64,000 bases of DNA from the NCBI GenBank assembly GCA_964462595.1, contig CAYWXM010000063.1, positions 186,001 through 250,000 of the forward strand, written 5' to 3'. Position 1 is the stretch's first letter. The number at the start of each line of letters is the position of its first letter. Shown one piece after another: positions 1 through 7,170 of the stretch. This DNA comes from SURF-21 sp964462595 (lineage in GTDB: Bacteria; Actinomycetota; Geothermincolia; Geothermincolales; RBG-13-55-18). The position numbers and the translations under genes are program-made. The notes under the pieces were generated by a model. It searched no databases and had not been told where the DNA came from. It was given only the letters and a program-made list of their open reading frames with translations.

Positions 1-1
1 C

Positions 2-1741
2 CTCAAGGACGAGCGCGGCCAGGTTACGGAGACCCCCGACGCCATGTTCCACCGGGTGGCCGGGGCGGTGGCACGGGCGGACCTCGCCTACGACCCTCAG
101 GCGGATATCGCCGCCCTGGAGGAGGATTTCTACCGCCTCATGGTATCGCTGGATTTTCTGCCCAACTCCCCCACCCTGATGAACGCGGGGACCGGCGTAG
201 GGCAGCTCTCCGCCTGTTTCGTAATTCCCGTGGAGGATTCCATTCCCGGCATATTCGACGCAGTGAAAGACATGGCGCTGGTGCATAAATCCGGGGGCGG
301 CACCGGTTTTTCCTTCTCGCGCCTGCGCCCCCAGGGCGACGTGGTGCAATCGACCATGGGTATGGCCTCGGGCCCCCTCACCTTCATGCGCATCTTCGAC
401 GTCACCACTGAGGTGATCCGGCAGGGGGGCAGGAGACGCGGCGCCAACATGGGCATACTGCGCTGCGACCATCCCGATATCCTGGACTTCATCACCGCCA
501 AGGACCAGGACGGTTTCCTGTCCAATTTCAACCTTTCGGTGGGCATAACGGACGAGTTCATGGAGGCGCTGAAGAAGGACGACGTATATTTCCTGCGCAA
601 CCCCCGCAGCGGGGCCATAACCGGCAGCCTGCATGCCCGCGACGTCTTCAACCTTATCGTCACCCAGGCCTGGCGTACCGGAGACCCGGGCCTCGTATTC
701 CTGGATACCATCAACCGCCATAACCCCACCCCCCACCTGGGAGACATCGAATCCACCAACCCCTGCGGGGAGCAGCCGCTGCTGCCCTGGGAGAGCTGCA
801 ACCTGGGTTCGATCAATCTCAAGAACATGGTCAAAGACGGGCAATGGGACCGGCAGAGATTATCGGGCACCGTCCACACAGCCGTGCACTTCCTCGACAA
901 CATAATCGATATCAACCGCTGGCCGCTCGAGGAGACGAAGCTTATGACCCTGGGCAATCGCAAAATCGGGCTGGGGGTGATGGGCCTGGCCGACGCCCTT
1001 CTGCTGATGGGAATGCCCTACAATTCCGAGGAAGGCCTGCGGGCCGCCGAGGAGGCCGCCGCCATCCTGGAGGAGGAATCCCACCGCGCCAGCGGGGAGC
1101 TGGCCGCGCGGCGGGGCGTTTTCCCCAACTACGAGGGCTCGGTCTGGGAGGCCAGGGGCATCCCCATGCGCAATGCGACTACGGTGACCATCGCCCCCAC
1201 GGGCACCATCAGCATCATCGCGGGGTGCTCCTCGGGCATAGAGCCCCTCTTCGCTATATCGTTCGTACGCAACGTCATCGAGGGCACCCAGCTCATGGAG
1301 ATAAATCCCATCTTCGAGGAAACGGCGAAAAGGCTCGGCTTCTTCAGCAACGACCTCATGATGGATATCGCCCGCAGCGGTACCCTGCAGCACGCGGCCG
1401 GCATCGACGATGAGGTGAAGCGCGTCTTCGTCACCGCCTTCGACATCTCACCCGAGTGGCATGTACGCATGCAGGCGGCATTCCAGGCGCACTGCGAAAA
1501 CGCCGTCTCCAAGACCATCAATTTCGCCTCCGATGCCTCCATAGACGACATCGAGGAAGCCTACAAGCTGGCCTACGAACTGGGATGCAAGGGTATCACC
1601 GTCTACCGTTACGGCAGCAAGAAAGAGCAGGTGCTGTACCTGGGGAGCGACTCCCTGATGCGCCTGCTGGAGAGGCCGGAATACACCATGGCCGAGGCCG
1701 AATATGCCGGGGGTTGCCCCACCCCGCTGTGCTTCTTCTAG
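2..1741 (+). CDS. nrdJ: Adenosylcobalamin-dependent (class II) ribonucleotide reductase, 5' end cut by window
   Basis: Reduces ribonucleotides to deoxyribonucleotides using adenosylcobalamin, so it works without oxygen. The open frame runs to the first bases of the window and reads protein-like before the first ATG (position 44), so the true start lies upstream. Visible family signatures are the first active-site cysteine in SACFVIP, GGGTGFSFSRLRP, the radical-site NPCGE, and the phosphate-binding APTGTISIIAG. The C-terminus is short and ends GGCPTPLCFF. That CxxxxC pair is probably the reductant-shuttling pair, reduced compared with members that carry a longer zinc-ribbon-like tail. The DUF166 gene follows 24 nt downstream, suggesting co-transcription. 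The family call is secure; the missing N-terminal length is unknown. Confidence 0.95.
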   Translation, partial: LKDERGQVTETPDAMFHRVAGAVARADLAYDPQADIAALEEDFYRLMVSLDFLPNSPTLMNAGTGVGQLSACFVIPVEDSIPGIFDAVKDMALVHKSGGGTGFSFSRLRPQGDVVQSTMGMASGPLTFMRIFDVTTEVIRQGGRRRGANMGILRCDHPDILDFITAKDQDGFLSNFNLSVGITDEFMEALKKDDVYFLRNPRSGAITGSLHARDVFNLIVTQAWRTGDPGLVFLDTINRHNPTPHLGDIESTNPCGEQPLLPWESCNLGSINLKNMVKDGQWDRQRLSGTVHTAVHFLDNIIDINRWPLEETKLMTLGNRKIGLGVMGLADALLLMGMPYNSEEGLRAAEEAAAILEEESHRASGELAARRGVFPNYEGSVWEARGIPMRNATTVTIAPTGTISIIAGCSSGIEPLFAISFVRNVIEGTQLMEINPIFEETAKRLGFFSNDLMMDIARSGTLQHAAGIDDEVKRVFVTAFDISPEWHVRMQAAFQAHCENAVSKTINFASDASIDDIEEAYKLAYELGCKGITVYRYGSKKEQVLYLGSDSLMRLLERPEYTMAEAEYAGGCPTPLCFF

Positions 1742-1765
1742 CAGGAGAAGGCGGGAAGCGTAATC

Positions 1766-2617
1766 GTGCGCCTGCTCATCGCTTACTGCGGAGGACCTAT
1801 TCCGGTAAAGAGAGCTAATTTCACCGTGACCTTCGAGGACACCTTCGCCCAGCGCTTCCTGCGCCATATGGTCAACGACGAGGGCTACTGCAACGGCTGC
1901 GGGGTGCTCTGCGACCACTGCCGCGATACCTATGGGATCGATTTCTCGGGCGACATAGTGGGAATCTTGCAATTCCCGTCCGTTCTGCCCTATTACCTGG
2001 ACGACCCACTGGAGCTGATCGGGCCGGAGCTGCCGCCGCACGACGCCACCGTGCTCATCAACGTCCACCAGGAGATATTGCTGACTTTTCCTGAAGTTGC
2101 GGCGAGGGCTGGCTCGCGGGTGATCATCGCGCCCTCGGAGGCCCCCAACTGGGTCAGCCGCTGGGTGAGGGGCCAGGTGAAGAAAATCTGCCGTGAGCTG
2201 GACGTGGGTTGCGCTTTTCCCAAACCCTTCTGCTCCCTTACCCCGGGAATACACCCGGCGGTGGACGAGTTCATGGATTATTTCCGCATCGGCTACCCTA
2301 AAATAACCCTCGAACTGGGCGACGGCTATATAAGGGATGCCAAGGTGGTGCGCAGCGCCCCCTGCGGCAACACATATTACGTCGCTTTCAACCTGAAAGG
2401 CGCCCCGCTGGATGCGGCGGTGGCCGAGGTGGTGGCCAAGTACTGGCACAGCTTCCCCTGTGTCGCCTCCATGGAGATCGACCGCGAGCTGGGAGAGACC
2501 ATCCTGCATATGGGCGGTTTCATACATTACCAGGCGGTGCAGGAGGCCCTGGCCGAGGTGGGTATAGGGGTGGAGCTGCCCACGGCTCCGGCCATGGCAC
2601 GCATCCCCTCGCGATGA
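1766..2617 (+). CDS. DUF166 family protein (COG1810-like)
   Basis: A 283-aa soluble protein with a cysteine cluster near residues 42-52 (CNGCGVLCDHC) and further cysteines in PFCSL and SAPCGN. This matches DUF166, a family known mainly from archaea and anaerobic bacteria. Some databases attach the name thymidylate synthase to archaeal members, but I treat the function as unknown. The start is GTG, with purine-rich GGGAAG about 9 nt upstream. It directly follows nrdJ, so a role in deoxynucleotide metabolism or in assembling a metal centre is a reasonable guess from context only. The cysteine spacing suggests a zinc or Fe-S site. Confidence 0.7.
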   Translation: MRLLIAYCGGPIPVKRANFTVTFEDTFAQRFLRHMVNDEGYCNGCGVLCDHCRDTYGIDFSGDIVGILQFPSVLPYYLDDPLELIGPELPPHDATVLINVHQEILLTFPEVAARAGSRVIIAPSEAPNWVSRWVRGQVKKICRELDVGCAFPKPFCSLTPGIHPAVDEFMDYFRIGYPKITLELGDGYIRDAKVVRSAPCGNTYYVAFNLKGAPLDAAVAEVVAKYWHSFPCVASMEIDRELGETILHMGGFIHYQAVQEALAEVGIGVELPTAPAMARIPSR

Positions 2618-2885
2618 AAGGCCGCGTGCCGCCGCTTCCACGTGCCGCCGGGGTTTGCGGCGGAAGGAGTAGCTCGCGTGGGCGAAGAACATGTAAAACG
2701 GGCATATAAGGGCTCCGTGCAGCGAGTTATCCCCACAAACGACAATATGAAACGGGTGCATCCCGGCCGCCGGCGGAAACGGCGCCGAAGCTAGCACAGC
2801 GATCGCAGGGCTCAATAGGGTGAAGGGTGCTACCGACATATAATATTAGTGATTGGTACGTGCCGATGAACGAGGGACGGAGCAG

Positions 2886-3575
2886 ATGGCAGACAAGAAG
2901 ATACTGGTCGCCGACGACGACCCCCATATACGCCGCCTCATCGCCGAATTGCTCATGGCGGAGGGGTATAAGACTCTCCTTGCCGAAGACGGCGAAGAGG
3001 CCCTGCGCATCTGCCGCGAGGAGCACCCAGACCTCATGATCCTGGACATCATCATGCCCAAGATGGACGGCATGGAGGTCTGCCGCCGCCTGCGCGACGA
3101 GACGGCTGCCCCCATCGTCTTCCTGACCGCCAAGGACGATATCACGGATCTGGTGAGCGGGCTGGCTATCGGCGGCGACGATTACATCACCAAGCCCTTC
3201 AAGGGGGCGGAGCTCATCGCCCGCATCAAGGCCGCCCTGCGCCGCTCGGACATGGTGCGTGATTCCACCGAGAAGGAGGAATACGTATCCATCGGCGGCC
3301 TGGAGATCGACCGCAAGCGGCGTGAGATATCCCTGGACGGAAAGCCGGTGGATCTCACCCAGACCGAGTTCGACCTGCTGTGGTTGCTTGCGAGCCACCG
3401 CGGCACCGTGTATTCGCGCAAGGACATCGTCAAGGCCCTGTGGGGTTACGAGGACCCCGGCATATCGCGCACCATCGACACGCACGTGGCTCGCCTGCGC
3501 AAAAAGATCGAGTCCGATTCCTCCAGCCCCGAGTTCATCAAGACGGTGACCGGCGTGGGCTACAAGTTCTTCTAG
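2886..3575 (+). CDS. OmpR/PhoB-family response regulator
   Basis: A 229-aa two-component regulator. The receiver domain (about 1-120) has acidic residues D11-D12, phospho-acceptor D54 in LMILDIIMPKMDG, T81 and K103. The C-terminal winged helix (about 130-229) has the usual TQTEFDLLWLL and RTIDTHVARLRKKIE helices. The ATG at 2886 is chosen over an in-frame TTG 33 nt upstream because GGGACGGAG lies just before it and the receiver fold begins at MADKKILVADDD. No histidine kinase is adjacent, so it is an orphan. A run of hairpins and the IS element follow it. Confidence 0.93.
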   Translation: MADKKILVADDDPHIRRLIAELLMAEGYKTLLAEDGEEALRICREEHPDLMILDIIMPKMDGMEVCRRLRDETAAPIVFLTAKDDITDLVSGLAIGGDDYITKPFKGAELIARIKAALRRSDMVRDSTEKEEYVSIGGLEIDRKRREISLDGKPVDLTQTEFDLLWLLASHRGTVYSRKDIVKALWGYEDPGISRTIDTHVARLRKKIESDSSSPEFIKTVTGVGYKFF

Positions 3576-3581
3576 TACAAG

Positions 3582-3640
3582 GGGTCACCTTTAGTGACCC
3601 AAGTCAAGGGTAAACCTCCCTTGACCCCTCTCAGGAGGGG
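3582..3640 (+). terminator. Three consecutive hairpins after the response regulator
   Basis: Three perfect stem-loops are packed end to end: GGGTCAC/GTGACCC with a 5-nt loop (3582-3600), GTCAAGGG/CCCTTGAC with a 7-nt loop (3603-3625), and CCCCTC/GAGGGG with a 4-nt loop (3625-3640) followed by TTTAT. The last one looks like an intrinsic terminator. The first two may be terminators or relics of small inverted repeats. Confidence 0.6.
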
Positions 3641-3680
3641 TTTATCGCTTTCCTATTGCCTTGGGAGGACGCCTCCGAAC

Positions 3681-3995
3681 TAACATCTCCCCTTCATACA
3701 TGGCGTTCGCCCCGGTCTTGTGTGCCATGCGGACCCGACTAAACCGCTGGTTCGCTTTGCGGATCTCTCAACCAGTCACCTTTATGAGCATCTACCGCCC
3801 CGGGGGCGGGGTGTGCTATGGAATGTTGGGGCTTGAGTGCCGGGGCCTATCCAGGCCTTGGTCCTTGGCCCCCGGGGGGCCGGGACATGACCCCTTAAGA
3901 GACTTGTCCGGCAACCCGGTCCGCTCGGGTGAGTAGGGTGCGAACCGCCGGGGAGGGCAATCATCGCCTCCGCGGCATCCCGCCCAAGCGGGCCG
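3681..3995 (-). ncRNA. Candidate bridge-RNA region in the IS 3' flank
   Basis: About 315 nt downstream of the transposase, inside the IS and without a convincing reading frame. It is rich in potential stems, for example CCGCCCC/GGGGCGG around 3796-3812, GGCCCCC/GGGGGCC around 3867-3881 and CCCGC/GCGGG at 3979-3992. IS110-family elements encode a bridge RNA in a non-coding end, and in the IS1111 subgroup that end is downstream of the transposase. Location, length and structure fit; the guide loops have not been identified. Probability is moderate to low. Confidence 0.35.
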
Positions 3996-5036
3996 TCAAG
4001 CCCGTCTCTGCGCTACATGGTTATCGTCGTATACGCTCCCGTCTCTCCACATCGCCAGCATGGTCGCGAGTATCTTGCGCTGTACCGTAAGCCTGGCGTG
4101 ATCGTGACTACCGCCTCTCGCCAGGGCCTCCGCGTAAGTGCGCTTGAAGCGGTTGTCCCCGCCCGAGTTCATGGCCGCCTGGAACGCCTTGCGCGAGATA
4201 TCCTTGAGGGCCCCGTGGCCGGCCGGGTCCAGGTGTTCCCGTTTGAGCGTCTTGCCCGCGCTCACGCAGCGGGTCACCCCCAGGCGGGAGAAGCGCGTGA
4301 GCTCGGAGCGGTGCCCGAAGCGGCGCGGGTCCTTCACGTAGGCGCAGAAGACCGCGGCCACATAAGGTCCCACCCCCGGTATCTCCTGCAGGGCCCCGAC
4401 CGGCGTGATGCCGCGACCCAGGCGCATGAAACGCGCCCGGGCATCCGCCTGCCTGGCGCAGAGGAAGTCCAGGATCTCGTAGTCGGCCTCCAGGATGTCT
4501 CTTACAACCGGGCTCTCTACCAGGGAGAGGACCTCCTGCCTTCCCCGCACCCCGTAGGCCCTGTCCCCCTGCCACAGGATGCCCTGCCGGCGCAGCTTGG
4601 CCTTGAGCCGGTTCTTCTGCCTGGTCACGTCCCCCCGCAGCTTCTCATAGGCCTTCACCGCCAGGTGGAGTTCCTCCATGCTGCGGTCATAGGCATGCCA
4701 GACGGGGAAGTAGGTCCCGAGCCTGGCTATCTCCGCCAGCTTGCGGGAGTCGATCTTGTCGTCCTTGCGCGAGTCGCGGTAGATCCAGAGGTTGCGTCTG
4801 GGGTCCGCTACCACAACCTCCCCGACGTGGGGCAGCAGAACCTTTCTTGCCCATGGTGCGATGTCGCACTCCTCCATGAGCACCAGGGCCTCGTCCTCCA
4901 GGCCCTGCGCCAGGGAGATGAGGTCGGTCTCCGTTGTCTTGAACTTGCGATGAGTTTTGATCTTGCCACCCTCGTCTGCGATCGCCACCCAGCAATCGCT
5001 TGCCCCCAGTTCCAGACCGACATACACTTTACTCAT
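3996..5036 (-). CDS. IS110/IS1111-family transposase (DEDD recombinase)
   Basis: A 346-aa recombinase. The N-terminal RuvC-like DEDD domain begins with YVGLELGASDCWV (D14), followed by the acidic stretch LMEECDIAP and DDKIDSRKLAEI. A coiled region around 120-160 leads to the C-terminal transposase-20 domain, with a helix-hairpin-helix-like IPGVGPYVAAVF. The conserved serine is in AAMNSGGDN (S291). The frame is intact, so the element could be active. The ATG is preceded by AAAGGAGG at 6-nt spacing, and this site is locked in a hairpin (see 5038-5094). Confidence 0.93.
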   Translation of the reverse strand: MSKVYVGLELGASDCWVAIADEGGKIKTHRKFKTTETDLISLAQGLEDEALVLMEECDIAPWARKVLLPHVGEVVVADPRRNLWIYRDSRKDDKIDSRKLAEIARLGTYFPVWHAYDRSMEELHLAVKAYEKLRGDVTRQKNRLKAKLRRQGILWQGDRAYGVRGRQEVLSLVESPVVRDILEADYEILDFLCARQADARARFMRLGRGITPVGALQEIPGVGPYVAAVFCAYVKDPRRFGHRSELTRFSRLGVTRCVSAGKTLKREHLDPAGHGALKDISRKAFQAAMNSGGDNRFKRTYAEALARGGSHDHARLTVQRKILATMLAMWRDGSVYDDNHVAQRRA

Positions 5037-5037
5037 G

Positions 5038-5094
5038 GGACGCCTCCTTTCAATTAGGCACCAGTATGACCCACCTAATTGTTCGGAGGTGTCC
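5038..5094 (-). promoter_or_regulatory. Hairpin masking the transposase ribosome-binding site
   Basis: Nested arms GGACGCCTCC/GGAGGTGTCC (one mismatch) and CAATTAGG/CCTAATTG (perfect) enclose a 15-nt loop. In the transposase mRNA the arm next to the start codon contains the Shine-Dalgarno AAAGGAGG, paired with CCTCC. A transcript entering from outside the IS would fold this way and be poorly translated, a known safeguard in several IS families. The distal arm is also the subterminal inverted repeat. Confidence 0.7.
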
Positions 5095-5107
5095 GTTCAC
5101 TATCATT

Positions 5108-5225
5108 CCAGGTCTTGTTTTTTGCATACTCCGGTATGTAATACATATATTACCATATATTAACCCTTTATCCAGGTCTTTTACATTTCCCTGCGCATTA
5201 CAGTTACGCAAGAATCAAGACCTGG
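5108..5225. repeat. REPIN-like inverted repeat, copy 1
   Basis: The outer arms are CCAGGTCTTG (5108-5117) and CAAGACCTGG (5216-5225). The left arm continues into a T-run and a small hairpin GCATAC/GTATG. The same arm sequence recurs at 36170, 60936 and, as a half copy, at 63169. The interior here is AT-rich and contains a further CCAGGTCTT at 5172. It is non-coding and lies against the IS end. Confidence 0.6.
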
Positions 5226-5445
5226 CACCATACACGGTTCTTGCCTAAAAAAGAGGGTGTCGCATACCATGCCCCCGTCGAACTCTTCTAGGGAGTCAAG
5301 GCCAGGATGCTGTATTGCATCATCCGGGGCCGTAAGATTCCACGGGTCCATGCGGGACGGGCGCTTACCACCCGACTGTCCAGGCGCCGTACTTCTCGCG
5401 GGGTTTAAATGAAGCGGCCGTTTTGTTAATATTTCTTATTGCAGC

Positions 5446-5520
5446 GGGCGTTTAGCTCAGCGGGAGAGCGCTGCCTTCACACGGCAGAGGTCATGGGTTC
5501 AAATCCCTTAACGCCCACCA
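5446..5520 (+). tRNA. tRNA-Val (anticodon CAC)
   Basis: A 75-nt cloverleaf including an encoded CCA. The acceptor arms are GGGCGTT/AACGCCC, the D-arm contains AGCTCAGCGGGAGAGC, and the anticodon stem CTGCC/GGCAG encloses loop TTCACAC (CAC, reading GTG valine codons). The T-arm is TGGGTTCAAATCCC. A GC hairpin terminator follows. Its last 15 nt are repeated downstream at 5597-5611. Confidence 0.95.
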
Positions 5521-5526
5521 ATCACC

Positions 5527-5547
5527 AGGGCCCTTGTGGGCCCTTTG
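5527..5547 (+). terminator. Intrinsic terminator of tRNA-Val
   Basis: A perfect AGGGCCC/GGGCCCT stem with a TTGT loop, followed by TTGTTC, 7 nt after the tRNA. Confidence 0.75.
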
Positions 5548-5568
5548 TTCATCTCATATCCCAGGGGA

Positions 5569-5647
5569 TAACAAGTGGGGCAAGGTCTTCCAAGGGCCTT
5601 AACGCCCACCAGAGCAATAGAAGCCGGGCATCCCGCCCGGCTTTATC
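5569..5647 (+). repeat. Direct repeat R1 with tRNA-Val 3' end and hairpin
   Basis: Contains CCTTAACGCCCACCA, identical to the last 15 nt of the tRNA, then AGAGCAATAGAAGCCGGGC and a terminator-like stem AAGCCGGGC/GCCCGGCTT (5621-5643). By eye about four-fifths of its 79 bp match R2 at 6279-6357. The pair encloses the RelE module. It resembles attachment-site duplication at a tRNA gene, but no integrase is present in the window. Confidence 0.7.
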
Positions 5648-5902
5648 TTAGTCTCGATAAACGTTTCTCCTGTGGCCGATACGCAGAACCAGTATCCCAT
5701 CTACGGTCTTGGCGTATATAATCCTGTAATCGCCGATCCTGTATCTGTATAGACCCTGGAATGTTCCGCTCAGGGCGACACCCTTATCGAAATCCTTCGC
5801 CAGATCTCCTTCTATCCTGTTTAAGATCTTCTTCGCCTCGGATTTATCTATCTTCTTGAGATCCTTCTCGACGGAGGCTTTGTATACTACCCTATAGCCC
5901 AA
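5648..5902 (-). CDS. RelE/ParE-superfamily toxin
   Basis: An 84-aa toxin of the RelE fold, probably an mRNA-cleaving ribosome-dependent nuclease. It has the basic, aromatic C-terminal half typical of the family: LYRYRIGDYRIIY followed by VLRIGHRRNVYRD. The N-terminal helix is MGYRVVYKASVEKDLKKI. It overlaps the antitoxin gene by 11 nt, the usual translational coupling. Whether it targets mRNA (RelE) or gyrase (ParE) cannot be decided from sequence alone; the R-rich YR-IGDYR-IIY pattern favours RelE. The cassette lies between R1 and R2. Confidence 0.9.
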   Translation of the reverse strand: MGYRVVYKASVEKDLKKIDKSEAKKILNRIEGDLAKDFDKGVALSGTFQGLYRYRIGDYRIIYAKTVDGILVLRIGHRRNVYRD

Positions 5903-6110
5903 GCCTGCTCCTTAGTTCCGAGCTGCTTATCAGCTCATCGTCCTTGTCCAGGAGCCGGTCGAGAGCCACGCGGTAATCGCCATACTCCGCTATATAGGTC
6001 ATAATGGCCTCGTTGATAAGGAAGGTCCTGGATCGCTCCGTCGCCTTGGACAGCGCTTCCAGGTCCCTCAATACCTGTTCATCAAGCCTGATGGAGATCG
6101 CCTTGGTCAT
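5892..6110 (-). CDS. Ribbon-helix-helix antitoxin (RelB/CopG type)
   Basis: A 72-aa antitoxin. The N-terminal strand and helices (KAISIRLDEQVLRDLEALS, then FLINEAIMTYI) form a ribbon-helix-helix DNA-binding domain, and the acidic C-terminal tail (DKDDELISSSELRSRLGL) is the likely toxin-wrapping segment. GGAGG lies 8 nt before the ATG. The upstream region is AT-rich and repeats TATGTAT-like words (about 6129-6170), plausible operator half-sites for autoregulation. Confidence 0.9.
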   Translation of the reverse strand: MTKAISIRLDEQVLRDLEALSKATERSRTFLINEAIMTYIAEYGDYRVALDRLLDKDDELISSSELRSRLGL

Positions 6111-6278
6111 CTTATACCTCCGATTTCGGTATGTATTCTATGTATGGTATTGTATCACATGTATGCTAATTATATCTACTGATATCATTCTATTCTCTGG
6201 CGGTGACATCCATATATGTAAGTATATAAATAAGGTTCTAACTGCCGCAGGCGGTAACTTGCCCCGCTCCCTCGAGTT

Positions 6279-6357
6279 ATCACAAGGGGGGAAGGTCTTC
6301 CAGGGGCATTAACGTCCACCAAAGCAGTAGAAGCCGGGCCTTGTGCCAGGCTTAATC
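6279..6357 (+). repeat. Direct repeat R2, degenerate copy of R1
   Basis: Aligns with R1 through AAGGTCTTCCA, a mutated tRNA end (CATTAACGTCCACCA), AAGCAGTAGAAGCCGGGC and a decayed hairpin. It lies 710 bp from R1, on the other side of the RelE module. Confidence 0.7.
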
Positions 6358-6433
6358 TGCTCGTCACCGCCGACAAGCAGCTTCAGCAGTTATGCCATGA
6401 AGTGGGCTGCTATTTTGATACTCCTGTACGAGA

Positions 6434-6481
6434 TTGACTTGGTATCAAATAAAGTTATAATTATGTTATAACTATAAGGAG
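6434..6481 (+). promoter_or_regulatory. Promoter and palindromic operator of the AbrB-Doc module
   Basis: TTGACT (6434-6439) and TATAAT (6456-6461) are 16 nt apart. The -10 box lies inside a perfect inverted repeat GTTATAA-ttatg-TTATAAC (6454-6472), the likely antitoxin operator. AAGGAG (6476-6481) is the ribosome-binding site, 8 nt before the ATG. Confidence 0.8.
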
Positions 6482-6489
6482 TTAGCACA

Positions 6490-6723
6490 ATGATAAAGAG
6501 ACTGCAGAAAGTGGGAAACAGCAACGCCCTGATACTGGACCTGCCGATCATGGAGATGGTCGGGCTTGAAGAGGGCAAGGAAGTCCAGCTGACGGTGAGC
6601 AACGGGTCGATAATCATCACCCCGGTAAGCCCTCGACGGGTGGATCCGGAGGAACTCGAGCGCCACCTGGACCGCATCGTGGGTAAACGCGGGAAGATGC
6701 TCAAGGAACTGGCCGATTCGTGA
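6490..6723 (+). CDS. AbrB/MazE-type antitoxin
   Basis: A 77-aa protein with an N-terminal swapped-hairpin AbrB domain (KRLQKVGNSNALILDLP, then EGKEVQLTVSNGSIIITP) and a charged helical tail likely to bind the toxin. It is the first gene of a toxin-antitoxin pair; its stop codon overlaps the GTG start of the Doc gene (GTGA). A palindrome over its -10 box suggests autorepression. AbrB paired with Doc is less common than Phd-Doc but is an established combination. Confidence 0.9.
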   Translation: MIKRLQKVGNSNALILDLPIMEMVGLEEGKEVQLTVSNGSIIITPVSPRRVDPEELERHLDRIVGKRGKMLKELADS

Positions 6724-7112
6724 GCACGGAACCCGTGTTCCTTTCGTGCGAGAACATACTGTCGATTCATGCACGCATGATAGCTGAGTTCGGCGGGGCT
6801 GGGAACGTAGCGGATCGCGGAATGCTTGAAAGCGCGGCCGCGCTGCCAACCGCCTCCTTCGCGGGAGAGTTTCTGCATAAGAGCCTTCCCGCCATGGCGG
6901 CGGCGTATCTTTTTCATATCTGCAAGAATCACCCGTTCACCGACGGCAACAAGCGTACGGCGGTCGTAGCCGCCGAGATATTCTTGAATATCAACGGCGT
7001 GCAGCTCGATGTATCGAACGAGGATCTGAAAGAACTTTGCCTCGGGGTTGCAGCGGGAGAGATCTCCAAAAAAGAAGCTGTTATCTTTTTCGAGAGATGC
7101 GCTTCGGGCTGA
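6720..7112 (+). CDS. Doc/Fic-family toxin
   Basis: A 130-aa toxin of the Doc type, which phosphorylates elongation factor Tu in characterised members. The catalytic loop HPFTDGNKR is at residues 71-79, with the preceding helix AAAYLFHICKN. The GTG start overlaps the antitoxin stop. All Doc landmarks are present, so it looks intact. Directly downstream on the opposite strand is the 5' remnant of a hydrolase gene, so insertion of this module may have truncated it. Confidence 0.93.
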   Translation: MSTEPVFLSCENILSIHARMIAEFGGAGNVADRGMLESAAALPTASFAGEFLHKSLPAMAAAYLFHICKNHPFTDGNKRTAVVAAEIFLNINGVQLDVSNEDLKELCLGVAAGEISKKEAVIFFERCASG

Positions 7113-7170
7113 AAAACTAAGCACCACGCGTATTCGGTACAACCATCATTGCTTAACCGGCCTCTCCCAT

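Larger units (their letters stand above)
3667..5094 (-). mobile_element. IS1111-like (IS110 family) insertion sequence
   Basis: A single transposase gene lies between GGACGCCTCCGAAC (3667-3680) and its inverted copy GTTCGGAGGTGTCC (5081-5094), which match at 13 of 14 positions. Subterminal inverted repeats of this size, a DEDD transposase, a very short upstream flank and a long downstream flank are the pattern of the IS1111 subgroup of IS110 elements. The element is about 1.43 kb between the repeats. The true tips lie a few bases outside and cannot be fixed without an empty site. A REPIN-like repeat begins 14 bp beyond one end. REP-like palindromes are known targets of IS1111-type elements. 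Confidence 0.7.
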
